From: Paenibacillus cremeus
GTDB taxonomy: Bacteria > Bacillota > Bacilli > Paenibacillales > NBRC-103111
Assembly: GCF_007786445.1 (NCBI RefSeq)
Contig: NZ_VNJI01000013.1
Coordinates: forward strand, 94,719 to 158,718
Reading direction: 5' to 3'
DNA: 64,000 bases
Shown here piece by piece: positions 52,593-61,639 of this stretch. The notes beneath the pieces were generated by a model. It saw nothing but the letters and a program-made list of their open reading frames with translations, ran no database searches and was not told where the DNA came from. A program made the position numbers and the translations under genes. Position 1 is the stretch's first letter, and each line of letters begins with the position of its first letter.

Positions 52593-53558
52593 TCAGCCTT
52601 CTTTTTCCTCGTTGTAGGCCACGATGATTTTCTGCACAAGCGAATGCCTTACGACATCCTGATCTGCGAATACAATGAATCCGATTTCCTCAATCTTATT
52701 CAAGATGCGTCTAGCTTCGACTAAACCGGACGACTTGCCTCGCGGCAAATCAATTTGCGTCACGTCGCCTGTAATCACCATTTTGGAACCGAAGCCAAGC
52801 CGCGTCAAAAACATCTTCATCTGCTCCGGTGTCGTATTCTGAGCTTCATCTAAAATAATAAACGAGTCATCAAGCGTGCGTCCGCGCATATAAGCCAGCG
52901 GAGCAATCTCAATCAACCCGCGTTCGAGCGCTTTAATAACCTGTTCCGGCCCGAGAACGTCATTAAGAGCATCATACAATGGCCTCAAATAAGGGTCAAC
53001 CTTTTCCTGCAGATCGCCGGGTAAGAAGCCGAGGCTCTCTCCCGCTTCCACCGCAGGGCGGGTTAGGACGATCCGTTTGACCTTGCCTTCCTTGAGTGCA
53101 GCGACCGCCAGCACTACGGCTATGTACGTTTTGCCTGTTCCGGCCGGCCCAATGCCAAAGACGATGTCTTTCTTCTTGATCTCGTTCACGTACTGCTTCT
53201 GACCGATCGTCTTCACACGAATCGGTTTGCCTTTATGGGTGACCGCAATCTCGCCCTTGAACAATTCGAGCAGTTGGTCGGTCTTCATCTGCTTGGATAG
53301 CTCCAGCGCATAATTCACATCGCGCTCAGTGAGCACATATTGGTTGCGCACAAGCTCCAGCAAGACGGTAAACAGCTGCTCCAGCCGTGCTGTGTCGGTT
53401 GCAGAGCCTTGAATGACAATTTCTTCTTCGCGAGTAAAAATCGTCGCCTCAGTCTCCTGCTCAATCAAGTGCAGGAACTTGTCTTGGGGTCCGAATAAGG
53501 ACAAGCCTTCGGCGGTGTTTTTTAATGCCACTTTGACAGTAGTCGCTTGTTCAATCAA
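52593..53558 (-). CDS. phoH: PhoH family ATPase (YbeZ-like)
   Basis: A 321-aa P-loop ATPase usually encoded before ybeY. TTG start with GGAGGAG upstream. The N-terminal KH-like part (about 1-90) is followed by GIGPAGTGKTYIAVVLA (Walker A), LTRPAVEAGESLGFLPGDL, FIILDEAQNTTPEQMKM (Walker B) and ITGDVTQIDLP. Unlike the PhoH2 at 23966 it has no PIN domain. Probably acts with YbeY on RNA. Confidence 0.95.
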   Translation of the reverse strand: MIEQATTVKVALKNTAEGLSLFGPQDKFLHLIEQETEATIFTREEEIVIQGSATDTARLEQLFTVLLELVRNQYVLTERDVNYALELSKQMKTDQLLELFKGEIAVTHKGKPIRVKTIGQKQYVNEIKKKDIVFGIGPAGTGKTYIAVVLAVAALKEGKVKRIVLTRPAVEAGESLGFLPGDLQEKVDPYLRPLYDALNDVLGPEQVIKALERGLIEIAPLAYMRGRTLDDSFIILDEAQNTTPEQMKMFLTRLGFGSKMVITGDVTQIDLPRGKSSGLVEARRILNKIEEIGFIVFADQDVVRHSLVQKIIVAYNEEKEG

Positions 53559-53580
53559 CAGGCAGTCTCTCCTCCGGAGG

Positions 53581-54762
53581 TTATGGTACGATCGGTTGTT
53601 CTACAGCGATAGGTTCTTCCACTTCTAGGTACACTTCCATATAAACTTTACCATTCTCCGTCTTTTCATGCAAAATTTTTTCCGAAACGACACGCGAATC
53701 GCTGCCTGCTGCGGCTAAAATCTCGGATTTTGCCTGTGCTAAACCGGTAGCCGAAGCCTCTTTCGGATCAATCGCCTGCTCGGCGACCTGAACCTCCATC
53801 ACTTTTTCGCTAAGCCAACCGATTGGAAGGACAAAGTTACGCCATTGCAGCGTTTTGCGTTCCGGGATCGACTCGTATTGCTCAAACCCGATCTTGCCAT
53901 AACCGTAGAGCATAAGCGCCCGGCTTCCAATGACGAGGTAGAAGCGCTTCTTCATTTCTCCCGTATAGGTTTTATATTGGCGCGTCAGCGGCACCTCCAC
54001 CGTCGGCTTGTACCAAACCAGCCCTTTGACCTTGCCCGAAGCAACCACCGTTTGACGGTTCACTTCGTCGCCGAGAATGCCGGAGATCAGAACATCGCCC
54101 TTTCGCACGTAGGTATTCGGCTTTACGACCGGGCGGCCTTTTTCCGCAAAAATTTCAGTTACCATCGCATTTTTGGACGCGACCATGTTACGCGGGCTCA
54201 TGAGAGGCGGCTTCTCGGGGATGGTCGCCTCAACGACCTTAATAATCACATTCGTACCCCGGATTTCCACTCCGATCCACGCGGTTTGAGGCAATTGGCT
54301 CTGCAGCTGTCTAGACAGCTCGTCCGGATCTTTGAGACGAAATTTCCACTGATATTTATAAATGCCCTCGCGCTTCGCCGCTTCTAAAATTTGCGCCGAT
54401 TGCAGCGTCTCGTTGCCTTCTACACGGATCTGCCAAACGACCGAGGACAGCAAATATAAGCCGATAATAAAGCCTAACAGCCCGACGGCAAAAAATTTCC
54501 GTTTTTCAATTTTCCCCAGCCAAAACGGGAACCCGTGCCGCTCCTTGATTCGGGTTCTGGAGCCTGTCTCTTTTAAGAGCGGACGAAGCCGAAAAAAATC
54601 GCCAATGCCGATGCTCAGCTCCGCCTTGCTCTCCGCAGTATGGCGAATGTCCCATATGGACATCCGCTTCTCCGTCATCCGGTTAACCAAAACCTCCAGC
54701 CGCGTCCCCCGAACTTCAATGACAACAAAGCCGCGAGCCCGATTCAAAAACGATGATTTCAT
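53581..54762 (-). CDS. yqfD: Sporulation protein YqfD
   Basis: A 393-aa mother-cell sporulation protein (sigma-E regulon in B. subtilis). N-terminal cytoplasmic part (GFVVIEVRGTRLEVLVNRM), one membrane helix near 90-110 (FAVGLLGFIIGLYLLSSVVW), then a long extracytoplasmic region with a POTRA-like beginning (VEGNETLQSAQILEAAKREG) and KGRPVVKPNTYVRKGDVLISG. The product is involved in forespore development. Immediately follows yqfC. Confidence 0.92.
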   Translation of the reverse strand: MKSSFLNRARGFVVIEVRGTRLEVLVNRMTEKRMSIWDIRHTAESKAELSIGIGDFFRLRPLLKETGSRTRIKERHGFPFWLGKIEKRKFFAVGLLGFIIGLYLLSSVVWQIRVEGNETLQSAQILEAAKREGIYKYQWKFRLKDPDELSRQLQSQLPQTAWIGVEIRGTNVIIKVVEATIPEKPPLMSPRNMVASKNAMVTEIFAEKGRPVVKPNTYVRKGDVLISGILGDEVNRQTVVASGKVKGLVWYKPTVEVPLTRQYKTYTGEMKKRFYLVIGSRALMLYGYGKIGFEQYESIPERKTLQWRNFVLPIGWLSEKVMEVQVAEQAIDPKEASATGLAQAKSEILAAAGSDSRVVSEKILHEKTENGKVYMEVYLEVEEPIAVEQPIVP

Positions 54763-54782
54763 CCAATATTTCCCCTTTCCGG

Positions 54783-55061
54783 CTATGGGACATATTTAAT
54801 GTCGTGGATGACGCCCTCGATGAACACTTCCTCCGACAAAATGGCGCGAATCACTAACTGCTGTCCATGGACCTCGAGCTTCCCTTTCCCTAAAGCCAGC
54901 CTCAGCAGCTCGTTTGAAAAATGCAATACGCCGCGATGATTTTCGATGTACAGCTGCATATTGCCAATCATCGTTATGCGCGGCAGGTCCATGACCACGT
55001 CCTGAGGCAGGTCGAGCAGCTTGGCGGTGAACTGATTAAACCTACGGGAAAGACTGCGCAT
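54783..55061 (-). CDS. yqfC: Sporulation protein YqfC
   Basis: A 92-aa YabP/YqfC-family protein with LDLPQDVVMDLPRITMIGNM, split as LDLPQDVVMDLPRITMIG, then the short strands IENHRGVLHFSNELLRLALG and EVFIEGVIHDIKYVP. AAGGAGGT precedes the ATG. It begins the sporulation pair yqfC-yqfD downstream of a terminator and a candidate sigma-E promoter. Confidence 0.9.
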   Translation of the reverse strand: MRSLSRRFNQFTAKLLDLPQDVVMDLPRITMIGNMQLYIENHRGVLHFSNELLRLALGKGKLEVHGQQLVIRAILSEEVFIEGVIHDIKYVP

Positions 55062-55122
55062 ACGTTACCTCCTTCGGGTTGGAAGCATGATCGGCTTCAT
55101 ACGTATACCATGGGCTATTTAC

Positions 55123-55150
55123 ACCATATGCCTGGAAAGCGAAAATATGA
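55123..55150 (-). promoter_or_regulatory. Candidate sigma-E promoter of yqfC
   Basis: TCATATT (-35, 55144-55150), 13-base spacer, CATATGGT (-10, 55123-55130); the mother-cell sigma-E consensus is near KHATATT and CATACAHT. It lies just after the floA-operon terminator. Confidence 0.45.
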
Positions 55151-55157
55151 TGAAAAC

Positions 55158-55219
55158 GAAAAAAGCATCCATTCCCCAAACGGATGTGAATCAACCGCCT
55201 GGAAATGAATGCTTTTTTG
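55158..55219 (-). terminator. Intrinsic terminator of the nfeD-floA unit
   Basis: AAAAAAGCATTCATT and AATGGATGCTTTTTT pair over a long loop in the minus direction, followed by a T-run. Confidence 0.75.
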
Positions 55220-55231
55220 TAGCGTGCAAGG

Positions 55232-55705
55232 CTAACGTCTATAAGGCCGTTTCGCCCGGGGCGGTCCAAGAATCTCCGCCCACAGCACGCCGCGGGCCGC
55301 GTCTTGTGCCGTTAAAGGCCCTAGGCCGCCGGCAGGTGAAGCGGTGTCGGCTGCCGCCTCCGCTGGCGCCTTGTGGATCGGCTGTGGCGTGCGTGTAGCG
55401 GCCGGCACAGCCTCCGATGCCCGCTCTGGAGCGTCAGCACCTCGCGTCATGACCGGAGCCGTAGACGCCTTGTAGGTTGGCTGTGCCTGCACTGTCGCCG
55501 GCATCCTGCGAGCGCGGCCCTCTTCTCTGCCGGAGGTCGGGCCCGTACCTGGACCTCCGCCGAACGAAGGCATCCCCTTCGACGGCCTCCCCTGCTGCGG
55601 AGCGGCGCCTGTCGCACCTCGAATCCGGCCAAATATTCGGCCGACGATTATGAAGAGTACGATAAGAATAAACCAATTTTTGAACAGAAACTGAAGGATC
55701 CACAT
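55232..55705 (-). CDS. Single-span membrane protein with low-complexity tail
   Basis: 157 aa: a hydrophobic N-terminus (about 3-22, LQFLFKNWFILIVLFIIVG), then a Gly/Pro/Ala/Arg-rich tail with no predicted fold and basic end (RAKRPYRR). It occupies the place of yqfB between floA and yqfC but I see no similarity to YqfB. It may be an accessory of FloA (inference from position). Its GC-rich, biased composition makes database matches unreliable. Confidence 0.65.
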   Translation of the reverse strand: MWILQFLFKNWFILIVLFIIVGRIFGRIRGATGAAPQQGRPSKGMPSFGGGPGTGPTSGREEGRARRMPATVQAQPTYKASTAPVMTRGADAPERASEAVPAATRTPQPIHKAPAEAAADTASPAGGLGPLTAQDAARGVLWAEILGPPRAKRPYRR

Positions 55706-55743
55706 CGATTAAATACCGCCTTTCCTTTATGCCGATGGGAGGC

Positions 55744-56733
55744 TTACGCTTCGTCGCCGTCTTTTCCATTTCCATTCATCTTGCCTAAGGAAGACCTCAT
55801 TTGGGTATCGGCATCAATGTTTTTCAGGTTCATATAATCCATGACGCCAAGCTTTCCGTCACGCAGCGCTTCGGCCATGGCCAGAGGCACTTCGGATTCG
55901 GCCTCTACGACCTTCGCCTTCATCTCGATGACGCGCGCCTTCATTTCCTGCTCTTGAGCCACCGCCATTGCGCGGCGCTCCTCCGCTTTCGCTTGTGCAA
56001 TACGCTTATCCGCTTCCGCCTGCTCTGTCTGCAAGTGGGCACCAATGTTTTTGCCTACGTCTACGTCCGCAATATCGATCGACAAAATCTCAAACGCCGT
56101 TCCGGCATCAAGCCCTTTGCCGAGCACCGTGCGCGAAATTTTATCCGGATTCTCAAGCACATCTTTGTGCGAATCGCTGGACCCGACGGTCGTGACGATC
56201 CCTTCGCCAACCCGCGCGATAATCGTTTCTTCTCCTGCACCACCGACGAGTCGGTCGATATTAGCTCGGACCGTCACACGCGCAATAACCTTTACTTCGA
56301 TCCCGTTCTTGGCCACAGCGGATACGGTCGGAGTCTCGATCACTCGCGGGTTTACGCTCATCTGCACCGCCTGCAAAACATCGCGTCCAGCCAAATCAAT
56401 CGCTGCCGCGCGTTCAAATTCCAAGTGAATGTCAGCTCGATGAGCGGCAATCAAAGCATTGACCACCCGGTCTACGTTACCGCCGGCCAGAAAATGGCTC
56501 TCCAGCTGGTTAATCGTCAGATCAATGCCCGCTTTCGTCGCCTTGATCATCGGATTAACGATGCGACTTGGAATGACGCGGCGCAAACGCATCGCTACCA
56601 GCGTAATAATACCGATCCGTACGCCGGAAGCCAGCGCCGAAATCCACAGCATCACTGGTACGAAGCTAAAAAATACGGACAGCGCAATAATAATTACGGC
56701 CACCAGCAAAAAGATGTAAACGATAGAATCCAT
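55744..56733 (-). CDS. floA: Flotillin-like protein FloA
   Basis: Organises functional membrane microdomains. 329 aa: an N-terminal hairpin in the membrane (about 5-25, plus a second hydrophobic part to 45), an SPFH-like domain ([19 protein letters not shown], then [12 protein letters not shown]), and long Glu/Ala-rich helices ([20 protein letters not shown]) with a conserved end [20 protein letters not shown]. It follows nfeD by 64 bases, the usual pairing. Confidence 0.95.
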   Translation of the reverse strand: MDSIVYIFLLVAVIIIALSVFFSFVPVMLWISALASGVRIGIITLVAMRLRRVIPSRIVNPMIKATKAGIDLTINQLESHFLAGGNVDRVVNALIAAHRADIHLEFERAAAIDLAGRDVLQAVQMSVNPRVIETPTVSAVAKNGIEVKVIARVTVRANIDRLVGGAGEETIIARVGEGIVTTVGSSDSHKDVLENPDKISRTVLGKGLDAGTAFEILSIDIADVDVGKNIGAHLQTEQAEADKRIAQAKAEERRAMAVAQEQEMKARVIEMKAKVVEAESEVPLAMAEALRDGKLGVMDYMNLKNIDADTQMRSSLGKMNGNGKDGDEA

Positions 56734-56797
56734 TTCCTCATTTCCTCCTCTGGTCTCACAATAGGCTTTGGATCAGTAATCCAGCAAGCCTCATGGG

Positions 56798-58192
56798 TTA
56801 AACGGGGCCTTGCGGCTTCTCCCGCACAATGACTCGAACCCCTTCTACCTGAAGCACAACAATCTCGCGTCCCGCTGCAATGAAATCCCCTGCGGTAACG
56901 ACATCCACCCGTTCCTCACCAAACATGGCCGTACCGGCTGGACGCAGCGGCGTGATCGATCGGCCTGTTTGCCCAATCAGATCCAATCTCGTAGGTGCGG
57001 CGGTGTAGCCTTTTTCCGTTGTCAGCTGCTCGCGTAGAATAAAGCGATTCCATACGCCGCGGTGCTTGAACACTCGAATGACAATCGCAACCACTATGAT
57101 CGCCAGGACAAAAGCCAGCCCCAGGTTCAAAGCAGCCCGCTTCGTATTGTACGCCGCCATAATGACACTGCCGATCAAGCACGCCGCTCCGAGAATGCCG
57201 ATGATACCGAAGCTGGACACGAATACTTCAATAATGAGCAGCAAAATCCCGATCGCGAACAGCACCAGATCCTCGACTCCGGCAAACCCTGCAATGTAAT
57301 GGCCGAAGAAATACAGCCCGAAACCCAGCAAGCCCATGATTCCAGGCAGCCCGAACCCGGGGACGAACAATTCGATCGCCACGCCTGCAATGCCGAGGAA
57401 CAGCAGCAGCATGGATACCCAAGGCTGCGTAATGAAACGGGCAAACTGCTCTGCACCGCTTAAATCAATCGTGACGACCGGATGCCCTTCGCCTCCAATA
57501 AATTGGACGACCTCCTGCAAATTCCCCGCCAGCTTCTCGGCATAGCCTACTTTGACCGCTTCTTCAGCCGTAAGGGAAACAATTTGTCCCTTCTGCACCG
57601 TACGATTGATCTGTGACATCGTCACGCCGGTGTTCTTGTCGACCATCGCTTCCGCAATTTGCGGATTCCGTCCGCGCAGCTCCGCTGCCGCTTTCATCTC
57701 GCTCGCCCAATGCGCCACTACCTTTGCGCTCTCCACCTCATTACCGCCCGCATCCACAACGGACGCGGCTCCGATCGAGCTGCCCGGCTGCATGACGATC
57801 TGATTGGCATTCAGCGCAATATAGCTGCCGGCCGATACGGCTTTGCCATGGACAAAAGCAACCGTTGGAATCGAGCTGCTCCGTACGAGCTGCCCGATCT
57901 CCTCGGCTGAATCGACTCTGCCGCCCAGCGTATCAATATCAAGCACTATGGAAACCGCACGCGCCTCCTGCGCTTCCTGAAAGGCCCGCTCCAAAAACCG
58001 CTGCAGCCCCGTTTCTATCGTAGAGTGCACGGGGATTACGACGACAGGCGCCGCTTGAGCCGGTTTACTGGGCTCTGCCGCCGCTGCTAGCCCCTCCGAG
58101 CTCTTGAGCATGATAAGCGGCAGGAGGAGCGCAAAGCCAAGCGTCAGCAAAATCGCTCGAGCCCGAAGCATTCGTCTTACCTGCAATCGCAT
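56798..58192 (-). CDS. nfeD: NfeD-family membrane serine protease
   Basis: 464 aa from ATG 58192 (AAGGAGG 8 bases upstream; a GTG three codons earlier lies in that site). Signal sequence to about 38, a ClpP-class protease domain (IETGLQRFLERAF, DTLGGRVDSAEEIG, catalytic Ser in GKAVSAGSYIAL, Lys in VDKNTGV region), about five membrane helices, and a C-terminal OB-fold NfeD domain with IGQTGRSITPLRPAG and EGVRVIVREK. Partner of FloA by conserved gene order. Confidence 0.92.
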   Translation of the reverse strand: MRLQVRRMLRARAILLTLGFALLLPLIMLKSSEGLAAAAEPSKPAQAAPVVVIPVHSTIETGLQRFLERAFQEAQEARAVSIVLDIDTLGGRVDSAEEIGQLVRSSSIPTVAFVHGKAVSAGSYIALNANQIVMQPGSSIGAASVVDAGGNEVESAKVVAHWASEMKAAAELRGRNPQIAEAMVDKNTGVTMSQINRTVQKGQIVSLTAEEAVKVGYAEKLAGNLQEVVQFIGGEGHPVVTIDLSGAEQFARFITQPWVSMLLLFLGIAGVAIELFVPGFGLPGIMGLLGFGLYFFGHYIAGFAGVEDLVLFAIGILLLIIEVFVSSFGIIGILGAACLIGSVIMAAYNTKRAALNLGLAFVLAIIVVAIVIRVFKHRGVWNRFILREQLTTEKGYTAAPTRLDLIGQTGRSITPLRPAGTAMFGEERVDVVTAGDFIAAGREIVVLQVEGVRVIVREKPQGPV

Positions 58193-58278
58193 CCAGATCA
58201 CCTCCTTCTCGATTGTCGAATCAACCTACGTTCATAAGGTATTACGCAGCTTGCATTTTTTGGATTCAATTCTAATGT

Positions 58279-58317
58279 TAAAAAAAGAAACACCCCGGAA
58301 TAATCGGAGTGTTTCTC
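58279..58317 (-). terminator. Intrinsic terminator after yqeY
   Basis: GAAACACTCCG/CCGGGGTGTTTC stem followed by TTTTTTT in the minus direction. Confidence 0.88.
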
Positions 58318-58324
58318 ATCGTTG

Positions 58325-58768
58325 TTAGGACAGTAACTGTTGAACGAACGTATTGACGGTTTTGCCGTCTGCCCGCCCCTTCACCTTCGGCATTAATGCA
58401 GTCATGACTTTCCCCATATCCGCTTTGGAAGAAGCGCCCACTTCTTGGATGGTCTGCTGTACAATGGCTTTTACTTCTTCTTCCGATAGCTGTTGCGGCA
58501 TGTATTCCATCAATATTACAAGTTCAGCCTTCAGGTTTTCCGCTAAATCCTCACGACCGGCCTTTTCAAATTCTTGGAGGGAATCTTTCCGCTGTTTGAT
58601 CTCACGATTAAGAACGTCAAGTACTTCTTGGTCATCTAAGGTTTTACGCTGATCAATCTCGATATTCTTGATAGCGGCACGAACCATACGGATTACGGAG
58701 AGTTTGAACTTGTCTTGGCTCTTCATCGCGAGCTTCATATCATCGTTTAATTTCTCGCTTAAGCTCAT
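58325..58768 (-). CDS. yqeY: GatB/YqeY domain protein
   Basis: A 147-aa helical protein with homology to the tRNA-binding tail of GatB: LNDDMKLAMKSQDKFKLSVIRM, split at about 20, then LILMEYMPQQLSEEEVKAIV-like (VILMEYMPQQLSEEEV) and DMGKVMTALMPKVKGRADG. Function unclear. It lies 12 bases after rpsU. Confidence 0.93.
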   Translation of the reverse strand: MSLSEKLNDDMKLAMKSQDKFKLSVIRMVRAAIKNIEIDQRKTLDDQEVLDVLNREIKQRKDSLQEFEKAGREDLAENLKAELVILMEYMPQQLSEEEVKAIVQQTIQEVGASSKADMGKVMTALMPKVKGRADGKTVNTFVQQLLS

Positions 58769-58780
58769 CGATTAAGCCTC

Positions 58781-58954
58781 CTAGAACTTTCTCTTGCGAG
58801 CAGCCTCTGACTTCTTCTTGCGTTTCACGCTAGGCTTCTCATAATGCTTGCGTTTCTTAACCTCCGCCAATACGCCATCTTTCGCGATGGAGCGCTTAAA
58901 GCGACGAAGTGCAGCATCTATAGTTTCGTTCTTGCGAACTCGAGTTTCTGACAC
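58781..58954 (-). CDS. rpsU: 30S ribosomal protein S21
   Basis: 57 aa with the S21 pattern [37 protein letters not shown] and a strongly basic tail. The start is GTG at 58954 (GGAGGG about 8 bases upstream); the open frame continues upstream but includes non-homologous residues. Expressed from a strong promoter with yqeY, as in Bacillus. Confidence 0.95.
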   Translation of the reverse strand: MSETRVRKNETIDAALRRFKRSIAKDGVLAEVKKRKHYEKPSVKRKKKSEAARKRKF

Positions 58955-59015
58955 CAGTTTTCCCTCCCTCCGAACAGACCGTCCAAGACGAAAAAAAAGA
59001 CATTCATCAAACCCC

Positions 59016-59045
59016 ATTATAGGTGAAACTGAAACTGGGTGTCAA
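59016..59045 (-). promoter_or_regulatory. Sigma-A promoter of rpsU-yqeY
   Basis: Perfect TTGACA (59040-59045), 18-base spacer, perfect TATAAT (59016-59021). Confidence 0.8.
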
Positions 59046-59085
59046 CCCAAATACGCAACTCTTTTAAAATTCTTTGGACTTGCCG

Positions 59086-59430
59086 TTATTTGGAATTTAA
59101 AGCACCCAGTTTTTCTCCGCCCAATAGGTGATAATGGAGGTGAAACACCACTTGTCCACTGTCTTTGCCGCAATTGTTGACAAGCCGGTACCCCGATTCC
59201 GAAACGCCCTGCTCCCGGGCGATCTGCTGCGCAGCCCGATGAATCTCGCCGATCAGAAACAGATCCGCTTCCTCGACGCCGTTCATGTCTGCAATATGTT
59301 TTTTCGGAATAATTAAAGTATGTACATTTGCAGCGGGTTGAATGTCATGGAAAGCTATGACATGCTCATTCTCGAATACCTTCTTGGAAGGGATAGTCCC
59401 CTCAACAATTTTGCAGAAAATACAATCCAT
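59086..59430 (-). CDS. HIT family nucleotide-binding protein
   Basis: A 114-aa HINT-type hydrolase/phosphoramidase: N-terminal CIFCKIVEGTIPSKKVFE, HTLIIPKKHIADMN, and the histidine triad in QVVFHLHYHLLGG. Substrate unknown in bacteria. GAGGGAGG precedes the ATG. Confidence 0.93.
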   Translation of the reverse strand: MDCIFCKIVEGTIPSKKVFENEHVIAFHDIQPAANVHTLIIPKKHIADMNGVEEADLFLIGEIHRAAQQIAREQGVSESGYRLVNNCGKDSGQVVFHLHYHLLGGEKLGALNSK

Positions 59431-59519
59431 CTTTGTCCACCTCCCTCATGGAAATTCTATCCTCTATCATACTGAATCGGCCGATAAAAATCCAATGCCT
59501 CTCGTCCCAAAGTTTATAG

Positions 59520-59548
59520 TAGACTCCGAGTCTAATTTTGCATATAAT
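59520..59548 (+). promoter_or_regulatory. Promoter with overlapping palindromic operator for the TetR fusion gene
   Basis: TAGACT (-35, 59520-59525), 17-base spacer, perfect TATAAT (59543-59548). The perfect 15-bp palindrome TAGACTCCGAGTCTA (59520-59534) covers the -35. The position and form are what an autorepressing TetR would use. A separate self-complementary stretch (two GCTGCAGC copies, about 59577-59598) lies in the leader before the ribosome binding site. Confidence 0.65.
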
Positions 59549-59614
59549 GAATAATCGTTTGGGATTAGCACATTCGGCTGCAGCTGACGCTGCAGCATAT
59601 TCCAGGGGGATGCC

Positions 59615-61534
59615 ATGAACAAATTCATGCGTGCCGCAACCCGTAAGAAACGGGACTATATGATGGAGGTCGCTCTCAAGCTCTTTATCGAACAAGGCTA
59701 CGACCAGGTTTCGGTCGATGATATCATAGCCGCGACGCATACCTCCAAAGGAACGTTTTATCATTACTTCGCAGGCAAAGACGAAATTCTAAGAGAAATT
59801 CCCAAGAAGCAGATTGATCTGATTGTGGCCTGGTCGAGGCGCAAGCCGTCCCAGGTAACTTCGCTTGAGCATCACATTAACCGGCTCATGCTGGAATTGA
59901 CGGAAGCCGTCGGACACTCCCCTAAGCTTATGAAAAGCTATTTGGCTTTGTCCCTGCAAAACGAAGGGTTGAAGCAAGCGCAAGAGGAGCTGAACCGGTG
60001 TTTGTTTGACAGCGTGCTGCGCTGGCTGCCGCATCCGGATAAAGCAAAGACACTTGTCTCATCCTACATGGGAACGCTAATCCTATGGTGTACGAAAGAA
60101 GAAGGCGACCTTACCGAGCTGATGCGCGGTCAGCTGTCATGGGTATGGTCGGGAATCCGCACGAATCTAGCCGCGGAACCGGTGCTCGCGGAGCCGGAAC
60201 GGAAGGGAGAAAACATCATGAGAGTAGCCGTCATTGGCGGCGGACTTGCGGGACTGACTGCAGCCGCTTATTTATCGGAACACCCTATGACTGAGGGGGT
60301 GCTGTTTGAACGCAGTCCACAGCTCGGAGGCCGGGCATTTACTTACGAAAAATCTGGGTTTACGCTGAATTATGGAGCGCATGCCATTTATGGAATAGAT
60401 CGCCATCAAATTTCCGTTATGGAACGGGAGCTTGGGCTGTCTTTCAGCTCGAAGCAGGTAGACAAACGAAGAGTTATGTATGCGAAAAACGATCAGCTGA
60501 CACCTGCTCCGCTCGATTTTATCAATTTGATGCGGACCGAGCTGCTGAACCCGCTGCAAAAAATGCGGTTCGTCGGTGAAATTACGGCGATCATCGCCAA
60601 TATCCATAACGTTCGCAATTACAACACGCTAGGCGACTACTTGGCGCAATCCGATGCGGACGAAGATGTGAAAGAGCTGTGGGAGCATCTGGTATGCTCC
60701 AATTTCTTCATCACGCCGGAAGAAGCCCGCAAGGTATCTGGTTCCGTCATCAGCGAATATTACCACAACCTCTTTCTGTCCAGCCGTCCGGTCAACTATG
60801 TGCTGGGAAGCTGGGCGGTCATTACCAATCAGCTTCGCCAGAAAATCGAAATTTCCGGCCGCTGGGACTTAGCGCTGCAAGAAGGCGTAGAAAGCATTCG
60901 CTATGAAGATAAGCGATTCGTACTGAAAACGAAAAATCGGGAAGAAAGCTTTGACCGCGTCATTTTCGCGATGCCGGTTCAGCAGGTTTGCAAGCTGCTC
61001 AAAGGCACGCCATGGGAGCCGTTCCTGGCCCCTTACGAAGATAACACGCCTACGGAGGTCATGGTTTACGATATCGGCCTCAAGCACGTAGTGGCGCGTC
61101 CGTTCAGCTATATCAGCGACATGGACAATAAGCTGTTCATTAGCGACGTCTCGGCTACCGACCATACGCTGGTTCCAGAAGGCGGTCAGCTGCTGCAGGG
61201 GATCGCGTACCTGAGCGACAACTTTGCCGATGAAGCCGAACGCAAGGCGTACCTGGACGATAAAACGAAGCAGATGGAAGCGTTGTTCGACCAGTACTAT
61301 CCAGGCTGGCGCGATGCGACGGAAGTGAAGCGCGTGTCCAAGAAGGCGATGGTAGCCAGCGTGAAAAATATCGTCGGCAACGAGCTCTTGCCAAATCGGA
61401 TCGAAAATGTGCCGTTCTACTTTTGCGGCGACGGTTGTACGGGCAAAGGCGAGCTCGCGGAACGCGCCTTCTCCAGCGCGCGCCAGGCGGCGAAAGCGAT
61501 TATGGAGGATTTGAAGGTTCCGGCTCGGGTGTAA
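59615..61534 (+). CDS. TetR-type regulator fused in frame to an FAD-dependent oxidoreductase
   Basis: 639 aa with no stop between two parts. Residues 1-200 are a TetR repressor: HTH at about 29-55 (VSVDDIIAATHTSKGTFYHY) and an effector-binding helical domain to WVWSGIRTNL. Residues 202-639 begin MRVAVIGGGLAGLTAA, the dinucleotide-binding start of an amine oxidase/phytoene desaturase-like flavoprotein. They also have LGGRAFTYEKSGFTLNYGAHA and the C-terminal FAD motif FYFCGDGCTGKGELAERAFS. An ATG at 60218 with AAGGGAG 10 bases before it could start the enzyme alone. Either a true fusion or two genes joined by loss of a stop; both products may exist. Confidence 0.85.
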   Translation: MNKFMRAATRKKRDYMMEVALKLFIEQGYDQVSVDDIIAATHTSKGTFYHYFAGKDEILREIPKKQIDLIVAWSRRKPSQVTSLEHHINRLMLELTEAVGHSPKLMKSYLALSLQNEGLKQAQEELNRCLFDSVLRWLPHPDKAKTLVSSYMGTLILWCTKEEGDLTELMRGQLSWVWSGIRTNLAAEPVLAEPERKGENIMRVAVIGGGLAGLTAAAYLSEHPMTEGVLFERSPQLGGRAFTYEKSGFTLNYGAHAIYGIDRHQISVMERELGLSFSSKQVDKRRVMYAKNDQLTPAPLDFINLMRTELLNPLQKMRFVGEITAIIANIHNVRNYNTLGDYLAQSDADEDVKELWEHLVCSNFFITPEEARKVSGSVISEYYHNLFLSSRPVNYVLGSWAVITNQLRQKIEISGRWDLALQEGVESIRYEDKRFVLKTKNREESFDRVIFAMPVQQVCKLLKGTPWEPFLAPYEDNTPTEVMVYDIGLKHVVARPFSYISDMDNKLFISDVSATDHTLVPEGGQLLQGIAYLSDNFADEAERKAYLDDKTKQMEALFDQYYPGWRDATEVKRVSKKAMVASVKNIVGNELLPNRIENVPFYFCGDGCTGKGELAERAFSSARQAAKAIMEDLKVPARV

Positions 61535-61568
61535 GGGAAAGCTATGCGCAATTATTTATAGACAGATG

Positions 61569-61614
61569 AAAAAAGCTCAATTCGGCTGTAATTTTCAGCG
61601 AATTGAGCTTTTTT
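61569..61614. terminator. Bidirectional intrinsic terminator
   Basis: Arms AAAAAAGCTCAATTCG (61569-61584) and CGAATTGAGCTTTTTT (61599-61614), perfect pairing; separates convergent genes. Confidence 0.92.
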
Positions 61615-61639
61615 GGTGTTTATAGGACTAGAGTATTCT

